A stretch of DNA of 52,788 nt. It comes from Acidobacteriota bacterium (GTDB lineage Bacteria; Acidobacteriota; UBA6911). The stretch covers positions 1 through 52,788 of the forward strand of contig JAAYAJ010000040.1 in the NCBI GenBank assembly GCA_012719455.1, given 5' to 3'. Positions 1-9,202 of the stretch are shown piece by piece (the stretch's first letter is position 1; each line of letters starts with the position of its first letter). Under the pieces are notes generated by a model. The model searched no databases. It worked only from the letters and a program-made list of their open reading frames with translations, and was not told the origin of the DNA. The position numbers and the translations under genes were made by a program.

Positions 1-1087
1 CGAAACTCTCCAGGCGCACCTGGATCCCCATCTGGACGAAAAAGATCGGGACCAGGACGGCGGAGATCGGCTTGATCAGGCGGAAGATGTCGACATCCTC
101 CCGGAATTCCCGGAAATGGACCTTTTCCAGCAACAGCCCCGCGGCAAAGGCGCCGACGATGCCGGCCAGTCCCGCCAGCCCCGCCAGGTAGGAGAGCAGA
201 AAAGCGAGGAGCAGCGAGGAGAGGAGCATGACCCCGGCCGTGCGCAGCTTCGCCAGCAGCTTCATTATCCTGGGGATGACGAAAGTCCCGACGGTCAGGG
301 ATCCGCCGAGGAAGAGAACGGCGACCGCGACGAGCCGGAAGATCGATCCCAGCTGGATCGACTGCCCCGCCTGGGCGGCGGTGATGACGCTCGAGACGAC
401 CGCGAGCACGATCAGTCCCAGCACGTCGTCGATGACCGCGGCGCCGAGGATGATCTGGGCTTCCCGGGTGTGGAGTCGCCCGAGGTCCTGGAATACCCTG
501 GCCGTGATCCCGACGCTGGTGGCGCACAGCACGCTCCCCACGAACAGGTGGACGTAGTGGAGGCTGAAGCCGGGGGGCATGCTCGCCGCGATCTGGGTCG
601 GCATTTCGCGGATGAACATCCAGCTGACTCCGTACCCCAGGATGAACGGGGCGATGACCCCGACGACGGCGACGATCAGGGAGGATGCCCCCACCTTCAT
701 CATCCCCTTCATGCTCGATTCCAGCCCGACCTCGAACAGGAGGATGATGACGCCGAGGCGCGCCAGCCCGTCGATGATCACGGCCCAGTGGACTTCCAAA
801 ACCTGGGCGCGCAGCGGTTCGAAGAAGCCCCACGCGGGGTTGATGAGGACCAGGTTGCCCAGGACGATGCCGCCGACGAGTTCCCCGAGCACCGCCGGCA
901 TATGGAGCCGCTCGAAAAGCTCGCCCGCCCCCTTGGCGGTCGCGAGGATGAGGATCAGGGCCAGCAGCAGCGGGGCGACGGGATCTTCGTGGGCCCCCGC
1001 GCCCGACGCCATTAGGTCGGGGACGAAAAGGGCCAGGCACAGGCCGGGGATGAGGAAGGGTTTCAGGGGGGAAAATCCGCGGGCCAT
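1..1087 (-). CDS. Cation:proton antiporter, CPA2/KefB type (3' end outside window)
   Basis: Membrane antiporter that exchanges monovalent cations for protons. The minus-strand frame is open from the ATG at 1087 to the left edge: 362 codons are visible and the C-terminus is missing. The protein begins with a hydrophobic signal-like stretch (residues 8-30), then a periodic series of membrane segments. The motif AAVIDDVLGL near residues 216-224 carries the paired aspartates that bind the ion in this family, and LLFEVGLE (residues 116-123) is also typical of KefB/NapA-type proteins. Divergent from the CPA1-DUF389 antiporter at 1258, with a shared 170-bp control region holding a palindrome at 1160-1172. 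Which cation is moved, and whether a TrkA-N regulatory domain follows, cannot be seen. Confidence 0.85.
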   Translation of the reverse strand, partial: MARGFSPLKPFLIPGLCLALFVPDLMASGAGAHEDPVAPLLLALILILATAKGAGELFERLHMPAVLGELVGGIVLGNLVLINPAWGFFEPLRAQVLEVHWAVIIDGLARLGVIILLFEVGLESSMKGMMKVGASSLIVAVVGVIAPFILGYGVSWMFIREMPTQIAASMPPGFSLHYVHLFVGSVLCATSVGITARVFQDLGRLHTREAQIILGAAVIDDVLGLIVLAVVSSVITAAQAGQSIQLGSIFRLVAVAVLFLGGSLTVGTFVIPRIMKLLAKLRTAGVMLLSSLLLAFLLSYLAGLAGLAGIVGAFAAGLLLEKVHFREFREDVDIFRLIKPISAVLVPIFFVQMGIQVRLESF

Positions 1088-1159
1088 AGGAATTCCATTT
1101 GCCGGAACGAGCGCTCCCGCCGCCTACGGCAATGCCGCCTGGGCAGGGCGTGGAATAAA

Positions 1160-1172
1160 GTTACAAGGTAAC
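1160..1172. promoter_or_regulatory. Palindrome between divergent antiporter genes
   Basis: GTTACAAGGTAAC is a perfect 5-3-5 inverted repeat placed between the two divergent antiporter genes. A second imperfect inverted repeat, TTCCG-N7-CGGAA, lies at 1206-1222. Both have the size of a dimeric repressor site. No regulator gene is adjacent, so the assignment as an operator is inference. Confidence 0.3.
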
Positions 1173-1257
1173 ATGAACGATCGGAATACAAAACAAAAGT
1201 TGCAATTCCGGCCCCGGCGGAAACCATGTTATCCTTGCCCCGTCCTGGGGGAATTCT

Positions 1258-4200
1258 ATGACGGTGGCCGTGGCATTCGCATTCATCGGCGGGGTGATCC
1301 TGATCAGTTTCCTCGCCCACATCCTCTTCAAGGTCACGAAGATTCCCAGTGTTCTGCTCCTGATCGGGATCGGCGTTGTCCTGGGCCCTGTCACCGGATG
1401 GATAACGTCCGATTCCCTGGTCGCCATCGCGCCCATTTTCGGGACCCTCGCGCTGCTGATCATCCTGTTCGAGGGGGGACTGGGCCTGGACGTGGCGAGC
1501 GTCCGAAAGCAGGCGCCCAAGGCCCTCATCCTGGCCCTGCTCGGCTTCCTTTTTTCGTTCGTCGCCGTGGGGGCCCTCGCCCTCTTCGCGCTGGGCATGG
1601 GCGTGATCCAATCCCTGCTGCTGGCCTCGGTGCTGGGCGCCGCCAGTCCCGCCATCGTCATTCCCCTGGTTTCCGGCCTGAGCGTCTCGCAGGAGATCCG
1701 GACGCTGTTAAAGCTCGAAACGGCGCTCGGGGACGTGCTGCTGATCGTAGCCGTCCTGTTTCTCCTCGACGCCTACGCGACCGGCGAGCAGAGCGTCCCC
1801 GGAATCGCGCTCGCGCTCTTCCTGTCCATCGCGGTGGCCTTCGTCGTCTCTTCGGTAGCCGGGGCCCTGTGGGCACGGCTGATCGGCTGGATGGGGAAGG
1901 AGCCGCTCGCCTACATGCTGACGCTCGGGTTCGTCTTCCTGCTCTATTTCGTGGTCGATGAACTGGGCGGCAGCGCGGCGCTCGCGGTTCTGATGTTCGG
2001 GATGGTGCTTGAAAACATGCACGTGGTCGTCGACCGGATCAGCCCGCAGATCCGTGATTTTTTCGGCGTCGAGCTGCGCGCCGAACAGTTCGCCCTCCAG
2101 GAGTTCATGAAGAACATCACGGAGGAGCTGTCGTTTCTCATCCGGACCTTCTTCTTCGTCTACCTGGGGTTGCTCCTCGATTTCCGCGCCCTGACCCCCG
2201 GCATAGCCCTTTCCGGCGTCGCCATGGTCCTTCTCCTCCTCCTCGCCCGGTACCTGGCGGTACGCATCGTCCTCAGGAAGAACTCCTATACCACGGGAGA
2301 GCGGCAGATCGTTCTTTCGATGCTTCCGCGCGGGCTCGTGACGGCGGTCATGGCTCTTCTCCCGGTCCAACAGGGGGTCCCCGGGACGGAACTGTTCCCC
2401 GTCTATGCCTTCCTCGTGATCGTGGTGAGCAACCTTTGCATGACCGGGGGAGTGATCTTTGCCGAGCGCCAGCTGGGGCGGGAACGGCCTGCGTCGGCGA
2501 CTCCGGTCCCGGAGGTTACGGTCCAGGAGGCTCCGGCCCCGGAGGTTACAGCGCCGGTCCCGGATGCGATCCGGGAGCGCGTGGCGGCGGAAATCCTTCC
2601 CGAGGAGCCGGAGCCCCCGGCGACGGAGGCCGGGGGCTCCGGGGGGCGGAAGAGGGATACCTTTACCGGGTGGATGATGCGGTTTCTGGGGATCCGGCCC
2701 GGGGAACGGGAATCGCAGTACCTGCAGGCGATGAGGAACGCGTCTATGGCGCCCGGGATCTTCTGGGTGCAGATCCTGCTGGCGTCGGTGCTGACGGCGC
2801 TGGGCCTGGTGCTCGACCAGAGCTCCATCATCATCGGGGCCGCCCTCATCGTGCCTATCGGCTGGCCCGTGCTGGCGGCGGGCCTGGCCCTGGTGGTGGG
2901 GGACATCTACCTCCTGCTGAAGCTGCTCTTGAAGCTGCTGCTCGTCGTCGTCCTGGTCGCCGCCCTCTCGGCGTTGTTCAGCGAGCTGTTGCCGTTCAAT
3001 GCCATGACTGCCGAGATCGGGTCCCGCACCCGGCCCACGATCCTCGATTTCCTGGTCGCGCTCTTTTCCGGCATGGCGGGCGCCGTCCTGGCATTCTCCC
3101 GCCGGCGACTGCTGCATCATTTCCCGGGGGCGCTGCTGGGACTTGCACTGATGCCGCCGCTGGCCGTCCTCGGTTTCGGCCTGGGCAGGGAATTCAGCAC
3201 GGAAATCTTCCAGGGGGCGGCGCTGCTTTTCGTCACCAACCTTTTTGCCGCCATCCTGGGCGCCGCGGTGGTCTACTCGGCCGTCGGCATGCCCGCGGCA
3301 GCCGCCCTGGAGACGGTCCGGGCCTGGAAACGGCGGGAGATGCGCCAGCCGTTCGTCCGGTTCCTGTTCGAACGGCTCCGGCTCGGAGGCATCATCGGAC
3401 GGGCGGGGAGCGCACGGGCCCGACTGATGGTCATCGTCGTCTTCCTCCTCGCGCTGCTCATCCCCCTGCAGATGGCGCTGGACCAGCTGGGCAAGGAATT
3501 CCGGGCGCGCCAGGCGGTTTCCGCCGTGGAAAAGATGTTCGACCAGCCGGGGCGTTCCGCCATCATCAACTCGGCCGCCACGATCGGGGAGGAGGGGATT
3601 TTCGTCCGCGTCCAGGTGGCGACCAATGCCTTTTTCACCTCGGATGACATCCGGCGTTTCGAGGAGCGGGTGGCGGACCGGACGGGAGTCGCGGCGCGCC
3701 TCGACCTCGTGCAGAGCCTGAGCGACGTCGGCGAGGGCCGGAAGCTGATGGGCATGCTGGCGCCGTCAGCGCCCGTTCCCGCGGCTCACGTCCCGGGTGT
3801 CCGGGAATCGGCCCGGAACCTGCGCGACGCCTTCGCCCGGGAGTTGAGGGGCCTGGATCTGCCCGAAACCCTCGCTGTCGTGGGCGCCGGCGCCGAACTC
3901 GGCATGGACGGGGCGCCCCCGTCCTTCAGGGTCGAATACCTCTCTGCGTCCCCCCTGAGCGATGACGCGCGCGAGCTGCTGGCGGGGCTGATGCGGCAGC
4001 GGATGGGGCTGGAGCCGGAAAGGCTCTCCTTTCTTCACATCCTTTCCAGGTTCGAATTCCCGCTGCAGGCCGGGGGGGCGCTCCGGCCCGGCCGGGCCCA
4101 GGGACTCCGGCAGGTCCAGGAAACCCTCGAGCGCTATCCGCAGGTGCACGCCCAGGTGGAGACCCCGGCGGGGCTGAGCCCGACGGGCGGGCAGGAACTC

Positions 4201-4311
4201 GAGCGGCGGCTCGCGGAGGAGGCGCCCCTGCTTGCCCTCCCCACGCGCGCCTCGTTCATTGAGGACCCGGAACTCAAAGGGGGGGTGAGGATCACGCTCC
4301 GTTCCCGGTGA
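1258..4311 (+). CDS. Na+/H+ antiporter (CPA1/NhaP-like) fused to DUF389 membrane domain
   Basis: 1017-residue integral membrane protein. Residues about 1-400 form an NhaP-like antiporter: many membrane segments, an acidic segment LETALGDVLL in the region of the CPA1 ion-binding motif, and LPRGLVTAVMA late in the domain. Residues about 405-475 are a Pro/Val/Ala-rich cytoplasmic linker with repeated PEVT units. Residues about 490-690 match the DUF389 hydrophobic family (QSSIIIGAALIVPIGWPVLA is its signature-like stretch), followed by a soluble tail of some 300 residues starting with another membrane segment. A GGGGG stretch sits 6 bases before the ATG. Normal NhaP proteins are 400-550 residues, so this is about twice the usual length. 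The stop overlaps the convergent YihY-family gene by 20 bases. Fusion is directly visible; function of the DUF389 half is unknown. Confidence 0.85.
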   Translation: MTVAVAFAFIGGVILISFLAHILFKVTKIPSVLLLIGIGVVLGPVTGWITSDSLVAIAPIFGTLALLIILFEGGLGLDVASVRKQAPKALILALLGFLFSFVAVGALALFALGMGVIQSLLLASVLGAASPAIVIPLVSGLSVSQEIRTLLKLETALGDVLLIVAVLFLLDAYATGEQSVPGIALALFLSIAVAFVVSSVAGALWARLIGWMGKEPLAYMLTLGFVFLLYFVVDELGGSAALAVLMFGMVLENMHVVVDRISPQIRDFFGVELRAEQFALQEFMKNITEELSFLIRTFFFVYLGLLLDFRALTPGIALSGVAMVLLLLLARYLAVRIVLRKNSYTTGERQIVLSMLPRGLVTAVMALLPVQQGVPGTELFPVYAFLVIVVSNLCMTGGVIFAERQLGRERPASATPVPEVTVQEAPAPEVTAPVPDAIRERVAAEILPEEPEPPATEAGGSGGRKRDTFTGWMMRFLGIRPGERESQYLQAMRNASMAPGIFWVQILLASVLTALGLVLDQSSIIIGAALIVPIGWPVLAAGLALVVGDIYLLLKLLLKLLLVVVLVAALSALFSELLPFNAMTAEIGSRTRPTILDFLVALFSGMAGAVLAFSRRRLLHHFPGALLGLALMPPLAVLGFGLGREFSTEIFQGAALLFVTNLFAAILGAAVVYSAVGMPAAAALETVRAWKRREMRQPFVRFLFERLRLGGIIGRAGSARARLMVIVVFLLALLIPLQMALDQLGKEFRARQAVSAVEKMFDQPGRSAIINSAATIGEEGIFVRVQVATNAFFTSDDIRRFEERVADRTGVAARLDLVQSLSDVGEGRKLMGMLAPSAPVPAAHVPGVRESARNLRDAFARELRGLDLPETLAVVGAGAELGMDGAPPSFRVEYLSASPLSDDARELLAGLMRQRMGLEPERLSFLHILSRFEFPLQAGGALRPGRAQGLRQVQETLERYPQVHAQVETPAGLSPTGGQELERRLAEEAPLLALPTRASFIEDPELKGGVRITLRSR

Positions 4312-5161
4312 GGCGTGGCGTCTCCTTTGCTCCTCCCCTGCGCCGGCGCCTGAGAACGACATTGATTTGCGCCCCGGCCAGGATGACGATGCTCACCAGG
4401 TAGAGCCAGAGCATGAGGACGATCACGGCCCCCAGGCTGCCGTACATGGCGCGGTAATTTCCGATGTGGGTGATGTAGACCTGGAATCCCATCGACACAA
4501 CGGAGATCAACACCACGGCCGCCATCCCGCCCGCGGAGAACGGGAGGAACCTCCCGCGTCCCCCCCTCCCGAGGTAATACAGGAGTTCCAGCACCGTCAG
4601 CAGGAGCAGGGCGAGGATCGCCCTGCGCAGGATCGCGAACCCCCACTGCAGCGGCGCTCCCCATTCGAGCGCGGCCGCCATCCGGTCCTGGATCATGCCG
4701 CCGAAGATCAGGAGCGAGAGGGTGCCGAAGAGGAGGCAGACGAGAAGGAACATCAGGACCACGGCCGTCATGCGCGCCTTCCAGAACCACCGCGGTATCC
4801 TGGCGAAGTGGGTGCGGGCGATCTGCTTCATGGCCGCATACAGGCCCATGGAGGCGGACCAGAGGGTCAGCGCCAGGCCCAGGGTCAGCATCCCCCCCTC
4901 TCTTTCGGCCAGGACCTGCCCGACTATCCTCTCCAGGAGGACGGCCGCCTGGTCGGGAAGCGCATGGTGGATCAGGGCCATGACGGCCCGCGGCAGATCG
5001 GGGATCGGGAGAAAGGGGAGGAGGGAAAGGGTGAAAATGGTCGCCGGGAAGATGGAAAGGAGGAGGAAGAAGGCGACGGCGGCGGCGCTGGTCAGCACGT
5101 CGTCCTCCTTGAACTTCCGCCACAGTTGCAGGGCGAATTGCGCGGCCGGGATCAGGCTCAT
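4292..5161 (-). CDS. YihY/virulence factor BrkB family membrane protein
   Basis: 289-residue inner-membrane protein of the YihY/UPF0761 family (once called ribonuclease BN). It starts with an amphipathic stretch, then TSAAAVAFFLLLSIFPATI, the characteristic first membrane segment in which the AxAxxFFxLLSxFP pattern is kept, and about six membrane helices in all. The late motif LPFSAGGMAAVVLISVVSMGF and the helix GSLGAVIVLMLWLYLVSIVILAGAQIN are typical of the family end. Start chosen at the ATG at 5161 because AGGAAGG lies 9 bases upstream; the frame stays open a further 66 codons upstream but has no ribosome site and no family similarity. Role in the cell is not established for the family. 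Confidence 0.88.
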   Translation of the reverse strand: MSLIPAAQFALQLWRKFKEDDVLTSAAAVAFFLLLSIFPATIFTLSLLPFLPIPDLPRAVMALIHHALPDQAAVLLERIVGQVLAEREGGMLTLGLALTLWSASMGLYAAMKQIARTHFARIPRWFWKARMTAVVLMFLLVCLLFGTLSLLIFGGMIQDRMAAALEWGAPLQWGFAILRRAILALLLLTVLELLYYLGRGGRGRFLPFSAGGMAAVVLISVVSMGFQVYITHIGNYRAMYGSLGAVIVLMLWLYLVSIVILAGAQINVVLRRRRRGGAKETPRLTGNGA

Positions 5162-5344
5162 CCAGGATATCCTTCCTGATTTCCACCGGCGGTCCGTCCG
5201 GGGCGGCGGTGGAAATCGTTTTATCCGGGTGATGGATAGCGTAGTATGGAGCCGGGATTTTGACAAGCGCGGGCGTCCGAGGGCGTTCCGCGCGGGGGCG
5301 GGTGTCGGGGTGCCCTCCGGTGCGGTCATCGAGGGGAGCGGCGC

Positions 5345-6223
5345 GTGGAACTGAGACATTTAAGATATTTCGTGGCCGTCGCCGAGCAACTCCATTTCCG
5401 CCACGCGGCCAAGATCGTCAACGTGACCCAGCCCGCCCTGAGCCAGCAGATCCGGCAGTTGGAGAAGGAGCTGGGGGTCGTCCTGCTCGAACGGTCCCGC
5501 CACCAGGTGCGGCTGACCCCCGCAGGTAAGGTGTTTTACGAGAACGCGCTCGGAGTGCTCCGCCAGGTGGACCTGGCGGCGGCGAAGGCGCGCAAGGTGG
5601 ACAGCGGGGACGCCGGCACGATCCGGATCGGCTTCATCAGCACGGCGGCTATCCGGGTGCTCCCCGACGGGGTGAAGCGGCTGCAGAAACAGGTTCCCGC
5701 GGCCGAGGTTGAACTGAGCGAACTCGCGTCCGGGGAACAGATCGACGGGCTGTACCGGGAGCAGCTGGATATCGGGTTCGTCCATGCCAAGTTGACGCGC
5801 GACGTCCTCGGCACGAGGATCGTCGCGCGCGACCGGCTGATCGCGGCTGTGCCCGAATCCGGCGCCCTGGCCCGGTGCCGGCGCGTGGACATCCGGGACC
5901 TTGCCTGCTGGCCGACGATCATGCCGGCCAGCCACTCGAGTTCCGGGTTCCACGAACAGGTGCGCATGGCGTACCAGATGGCGGGGGTGCGGCCGGAGCA
6001 GGTGCACTACACGCGCCTGCTGCAGACCGGACTCCTGCTGGTGGCGGCCGGAGTGGGGGTTTCGCTCGTGCCGGAATCGTTCCAACTGATGCACGTCCGG
6101 GGGGTCGCCTACAGGAGGCTGCGGGTGGACCCGCCGCTGTGCGAGATGGTTGCCGTGTGGCGCCGGGACAATGCCTTGCCGCTGCTCGCGCGCTTTATCC
6201 GGTGCCTGCCGGAATTGGGTTGA
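5345..6223 (+). CDS. LysR family transcriptional regulator
   Basis: 292-residue LTTR. Residues 1-60 are the winged helix-turn-helix, with the hallmark LRYFVAVAEQLHF, AA, VTQPALSQQIRQLEKELG and LERSRHQVRLTPAG. Residues 90-290 form the periplasmic-binding-protein-like effector domain. GAGGGGAGCGGCGCGTG lies just before the ATG. Divergent from the YihY-type gene (starts 5161) and followed by a convergent alpha/beta hydrolase, so no obvious target operon is fixed by context; the 183-bp divergent region is the natural place for its site. Effector unknown. Similar in layout to BenM/CatM/CynR-type LTTRs. Confidence 0.92.
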   Translation: MELRHLRYFVAVAEQLHFRHAAKIVNVTQPALSQQIRQLEKELGVVLLERSRHQVRLTPAGKVFYENALGVLRQVDLAAAKARKVDSGDAGTIRIGFISTAAIRVLPDGVKRLQKQVPAAEVELSELASGEQIDGLYREQLDIGFVHAKLTRDVLGTRIVARDRLIAAVPESGALARCRRVDIRDLACWPTIMPASHSSSGFHEQVRMAYQMAGVRPEQVHYTRLLQTGLLLVAAGVGVSLVPESFQLMHVRGVAYRRLRVDPPLCEMVAVWRRDNALPLLARFIRCLPELG

Positions 6224-6304
6224 GACTCCTAATAATTATTTCTTATCACCAGGGCACGATCTTACTATTGGACGGGGCGCCGCCGCCGGGGTAATATAAT
6301 AGCA

Positions 6305-6967
6305 TCAAGATAATAAGGACCCGAGCCAGCCGGAAAGATCCAGAAGGCTCTGCCGGCCGACACGGTGTGGGGTAGGGTACTCCCGGTAGGTCAGTTCCGC
6401 GGAACTTTTGTGGATGAGGTCCCGGGCACGGCGGGCGAATTCCACGGGAACGACCGTGTCGGCGGTGCCGTGGGCCAGGAACAGGGAAAGCCCTTCCAAG
6501 CGGTCCCACGTGAACTCGAGCGACGTGTTCTCGGGGACGTAGCCGCTGTGGGCGACGACGCCGCGCACCTCACCGGGAGCCGTCAGGGACAAGGCTAAGG
6601 CCATGACGCTCCCCATGCTGAAGCCGAGCAGGAACACCTTCCGGTGGTCCACCGGGTAGCCGGTTTTTACGTCGCGGACGAACAGCCGCAGCCGGCACAG
6701 GCTCTCGGCGAACTGCTCCGGGTGGGGGGTGAAGGGGGCCGGGATGTCGTACCAGGTGCAGGCGCCCGGTTGCCGCCCGTAGGGGAAGGGGGCACGCACG
6801 CTCAGGATAAAGAAGCGCGGGTCGAGGTGGGGCGCGAGCCTCAAAAGGGTGTCTTCGCGGGCTCCCTGCCCGTGCAGCAGGATCAGGGCCGGGGGTGCGC
6901 CGGCGCCGGCCCGGGCGGGCGGCAGGAGCCTGTGAACGAGCGTCGACGATATCGGGTTGGTTTCCAT
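6305..6967 (-). CDS. Alpha/beta hydrolase, phospholipase/carboxylesterase family
   Basis: 220-residue cytoplasmic esterase of the phospholipase/carboxylesterase (YpfH/EstB-like) group. LILLHGQGA forms the oxyanion-hole loop, GFSMGS gives the nucleophile Ser117, HGTADTVVP the acid Asp170, and PTPHRVG the base His201, so the triad is complete and in the right order. No signal peptide. The ATG at 6967 was chosen because the family similarity begins there; a GGGAGG lies 12 bases upstream, a little far. The frame is open upstream to 7078 but that part looks like untranslated upstream DNA. Faces the LysR gene tail to tail. Substrate unknown. Confidence 0.85.
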   Translation of the reverse strand: METNPISSTLVHRLLPPARAGAGAPPALILLHGQGAREDTLLRLAPHLDPRFFILSVRAPFPYGRQPGACTWYDIPAPFTPHPEQFAESLCRLRLFVRDVKTGYPVDHRKVFLLGFSMGSVMALALSLTAPGEVRGVVAHSGYVPENTSLEFTWDRLEGLSLFLAHGTADTVVPVEFARRARDLIHKSSAELTYREYPTPHRVGRQSLLDLSGWLGSLLS

Positions 6968-7176
6968 GAGCTTTGAGGCCCTCCCCCGCGCCCGGAAGGC
7001 CGCAATAGTGTGCCATCCGGAGCGGCGTTTGTCGAGAATCGGGGCCGCTTGGCCCGGTGTGGAGCCCTGGGTTCGCAACCGGTGCGAAATGGGGCATTAT
7101 GGGATTTCATCATGCGGAGCGGACCGGGGAACGGGGTTCGCTCCGGACGTTTACGATCGCAAGGGAAAGAGGAATC

Positions 7177-8367
7177 ATGGCTAAGGCATTGGAAGGCGTC
7201 AGGGTGCTAGATTTTACGCAGTATCTGTCCGGCCCGCATTGCACGGCGGTGCTCAGCGAACTGGGGGCCGAGGTTATCAAGGTGGAGATGCCGGTCCGCG
7301 GCGAACCGGAACGGGTGGCCATGCCCAAGACCCCGAAGAAGGAATCCTACCAGTTCCTCTCCTACAACCGGGGCAAGAAGAGCGTCACCCTGAACCTGAA
7401 GGCCCCGCGCGGGATTGAAATCGCCCGGCAGCTGGCGGCCAAGGCCGATATCCTCGTGGAGAACTTCGCTCCCGGGGTCCTGGAACGGCTGGGCCTCGGG
7501 TACGAGGAGGCGAAGAAGATCAACCCTTCGATCATCTACGCCTCCATCTCCGGTTTCGGCCAGACCGGCCCCCGCCGCAACGACGTGTGTTACGACGTGG
7601 TGGCGCAGGCGATGGGCGGGCTGATGAGCGTGACGGGGTATCCCGACGGCGAGCCCCTCAAGGCCGGGATCTCGCTCGGCGACTACATGGGGGGCTACAA
7701 TGGCGCCATCGCCATCCTGGCGGCCCTCTACCACCGGAAAATGACGGGGGAGGGGCAGTCGATCGACATCTCGATGCAGGACGGCATTTGGGCGATGGTG
7801 TTTCCGGACCGCGCCAATTACTTCGACACGCTCGAGGTCCCGAAGCGGTTCGGGAACAAGCTGAGCAGTTCGGCCCCCTTCGGCGCCTTCAACGCCAAGG
7901 ACGGGTACGTGGTGATCTGCACGATCACCGACGCCCAGTGGCAAAAGGTGCTGCAGGCCATGGGGCGCGAGGACCTCGCGGGGGAGGAACGCTTCGCCAC
8001 GCGCGAACTCCGGACCCGGCACATGGTCGAGGTCGACCGCCTGGTCGAGGAGTGGTTGAAGGAGAAAACGGTCGACGAGGCCATCGCCGAGCTGAAGAAA
8101 TACCAAGTCCCCTGCTCCCCGCTTCCCACCTTCGACCAGGTGGCTTCCGACCCTCACCTGCTCGAGCGGGAGATGATCGTGGAAGTCGATCAGCCGGTGT
8201 CCGGGAAGGTGAAGCTGATCGGATCGGTGTACAAGATGTCCCGCACGCCGGGGGACCGCACCATGCGGGCGCCCGAAGTCGGCGAGCATAACGAGGAGAT
8301 CTTCGGCGGGCTTTTGGGCATCGATGCCGCGGAACTGGAAAAACTTGGGGAGGAGAAGGTCATCTGA
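7177..8367 (+). CDS. Class III (CaiB/BaiF) CoA-transferase
   Basis: 396-residue class III acyl-CoA transferase, which moves CoA between carboxylic acids through a glutamyl/aspartyl-CoA anhydride. MAKALEGVRVLDFTQYLSGP is the classic N-terminus. The catalytic Asp is seen in SLGDYMGG at residue 169, the same position as in formyl-CoA transferase. VENFAPGVLERLGLGYE and SGFGQTGP are further family signatures. Length is normal. AAGAGGAATC precedes the ATG at 7177; upstream in-frame codons to 7057 are not supported. Followed by its own promoterless gap and then a flavin nitroreductase with a separate promoter. The acid substrate cannot be told from sequence. Confidence 0.92.
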   Translation: MAKALEGVRVLDFTQYLSGPHCTAVLSELGAEVIKVEMPVRGEPERVAMPKTPKKESYQFLSYNRGKKSVTLNLKAPRGIEIARQLAAKADILVENFAPGVLERLGLGYEEAKKINPSIIYASISGFGQTGPRRNDVCYDVVAQAMGGLMSVTGYPDGEPLKAGISLGDYMGGYNGAIAILAALYHRKMTGEGQSIDISMQDGIWAMVFPDRANYFDTLEVPKRFGNKLSSSAPFGAFNAKDGYVVICTITDAQWQKVLQAMGREDLAGEERFATRELRTRHMVEVDRLVEEWLKEKTVDEAIAELKKYQVPCSPLPTFDQVASDPHLLEREMIVEVDQPVSGKVKLIGSVYKMSRTPGDRTMRAPEVGEHNEEIFGGLLGIDAAELEKLGEEKVI

Positions 8368-8400
8368 GCCCCGGCGCCCGCGCGTCCGCGGCGGTTTTCG

Positions 8401-8430
8401 TTGACAAAGCGGGGTGTTTCAATGTAATAA
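8401..8430 (+). promoter_or_regulatory. Sigma-70 promoter for nitroreductase operon
   Basis: TTGACA (8401-8406), 18-base spacer, TAATAA (8425-8430). An exact -35 with a fair -10, about 100 bases before the nitroreductase start, in the only A/T-rich stretch of the gap. Confidence 0.55.
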
Positions 8431-8530
8431 AAGTGCCCTTTGTTGGTTGCCCGAACTCTGGAATCATCCTGCGCAGGGCGATGGTTGCGCCGGCACTTAA
8501 ACTTTTTTGCAAGCCTGGAGGTAAATCCAT

Positions 8531-9202
8531 ATGATGAAAGGTCAAGAGTTTTTGGATGTACTCACATCGAGAAAGAGCATCCGCAGGTACAAGCCCGATC
8601 CGGTACCGGACGAGATGATCGACATGATCCTCGAGGCCGCCCGCTGGGCGCCGACGGGGGAAAACTACCAGCCGTGGAGGTTCATCGTGATCCGCGACCA
8701 GGAAACGCGGAACAAGATCGGTGATCTCTCCAAGCAGGGGAGTGGTTCGCGCATGACCGCCTGGTACTGCCTCAACGAGCTCCAGCAGAGGTTCGAGGGG
8801 ATCGAGGATCCCGAGAAGCGGGCGGGCGTGCTGGAATTCATGTATTCCGGGAGAGTGTCCGAGTTCTGCAAGCAGGCGCCCGTCGTCATCGCCGTGATCG
8901 GCGACCTGCGCGTCGGCAGCGTGGATGTTCCCTACGACCTCTGCGCCGCCATGGAGAACATGATTCTCCAGGCGCACGCCATGGGTCTGGGCACCTGCTG
9001 GGTCTACGGCCCGGTGGCCAGCACGCGCGACGCCATCCGGTTCAAGGACATCCTGGGCATTCCGCAGGGGATGGGCAAGTACAAGGTGCTCTCCTACCTC
9101 GCGGTCGGTTATCCCCTTGAAAAGCGCAAGCATCCAAGGCCCAAGATAGACCTCAAGGAGATGGTGTACTGGGAAAAATACGGAAACAAGGAGAGGATCT
9201 AA
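8531..9202 (+). CDS. Nitroreductase-family flavoprotein
   Basis: 223-residue FMN-dependent nitroreductase-fold enzyme, likely an NAD(P)H or ferredoxin-linked reductase. The N-terminus FLDVLTSRKSIRRYKPDPVPDEMIDMILEAARWAPTGENYQPWRF has the SRRSxRxF-like FMN phosphate-binding motif and the AxxAPTxxNxQPW motif. LQAHAMGLGTCWVY is the conserved third motif near the C-terminal third. GGAGG is 9 bases before the ATG. The stop codon is followed directly, with no gap, by the ATG of the next gene, so the two are translationally coupled. An inserted segment of about 40 residues (83-125) is longer than in small nitroreductases. Physiological substrate unknown. Confidence 0.88.
   Translation: MMKGQEFLDVLTSRKSIRRYKPDPVPDEMIDMILEAARWAPTGENYQPWRFIVIRDQETRNKIGDLSKQGSGSRMTAWYCLNELQQRFEGIEDPEKRAGVLEFMYSGRVSEFCKQAPVVIAVIGDLRVGSVDVPYDLCAAMENMILQAHAMGLGTCWVYGPVASTRDAIRFKDILGIPQGMGKYKVLSYLAVGYPLEKRKHPRPKIDLKEMVYWEKYGNKERI

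Noticed and set aside
116-1015. Long plus-strand open frame opposite the first antiporter
   Set aside because: Its product is a run of Asp/Gln/His/Arg residues typical of the reverse of membrane-protein codons in G+C-rich DNA; the minus-strand frame has real family motifs.
2490-2600. Repeats in the antiporter linker as a tandem-repeat locus or CRISPR
   Set aside because: Only two imperfect copies in frame with a Pro/Val/Glu linker; no spacer structure.
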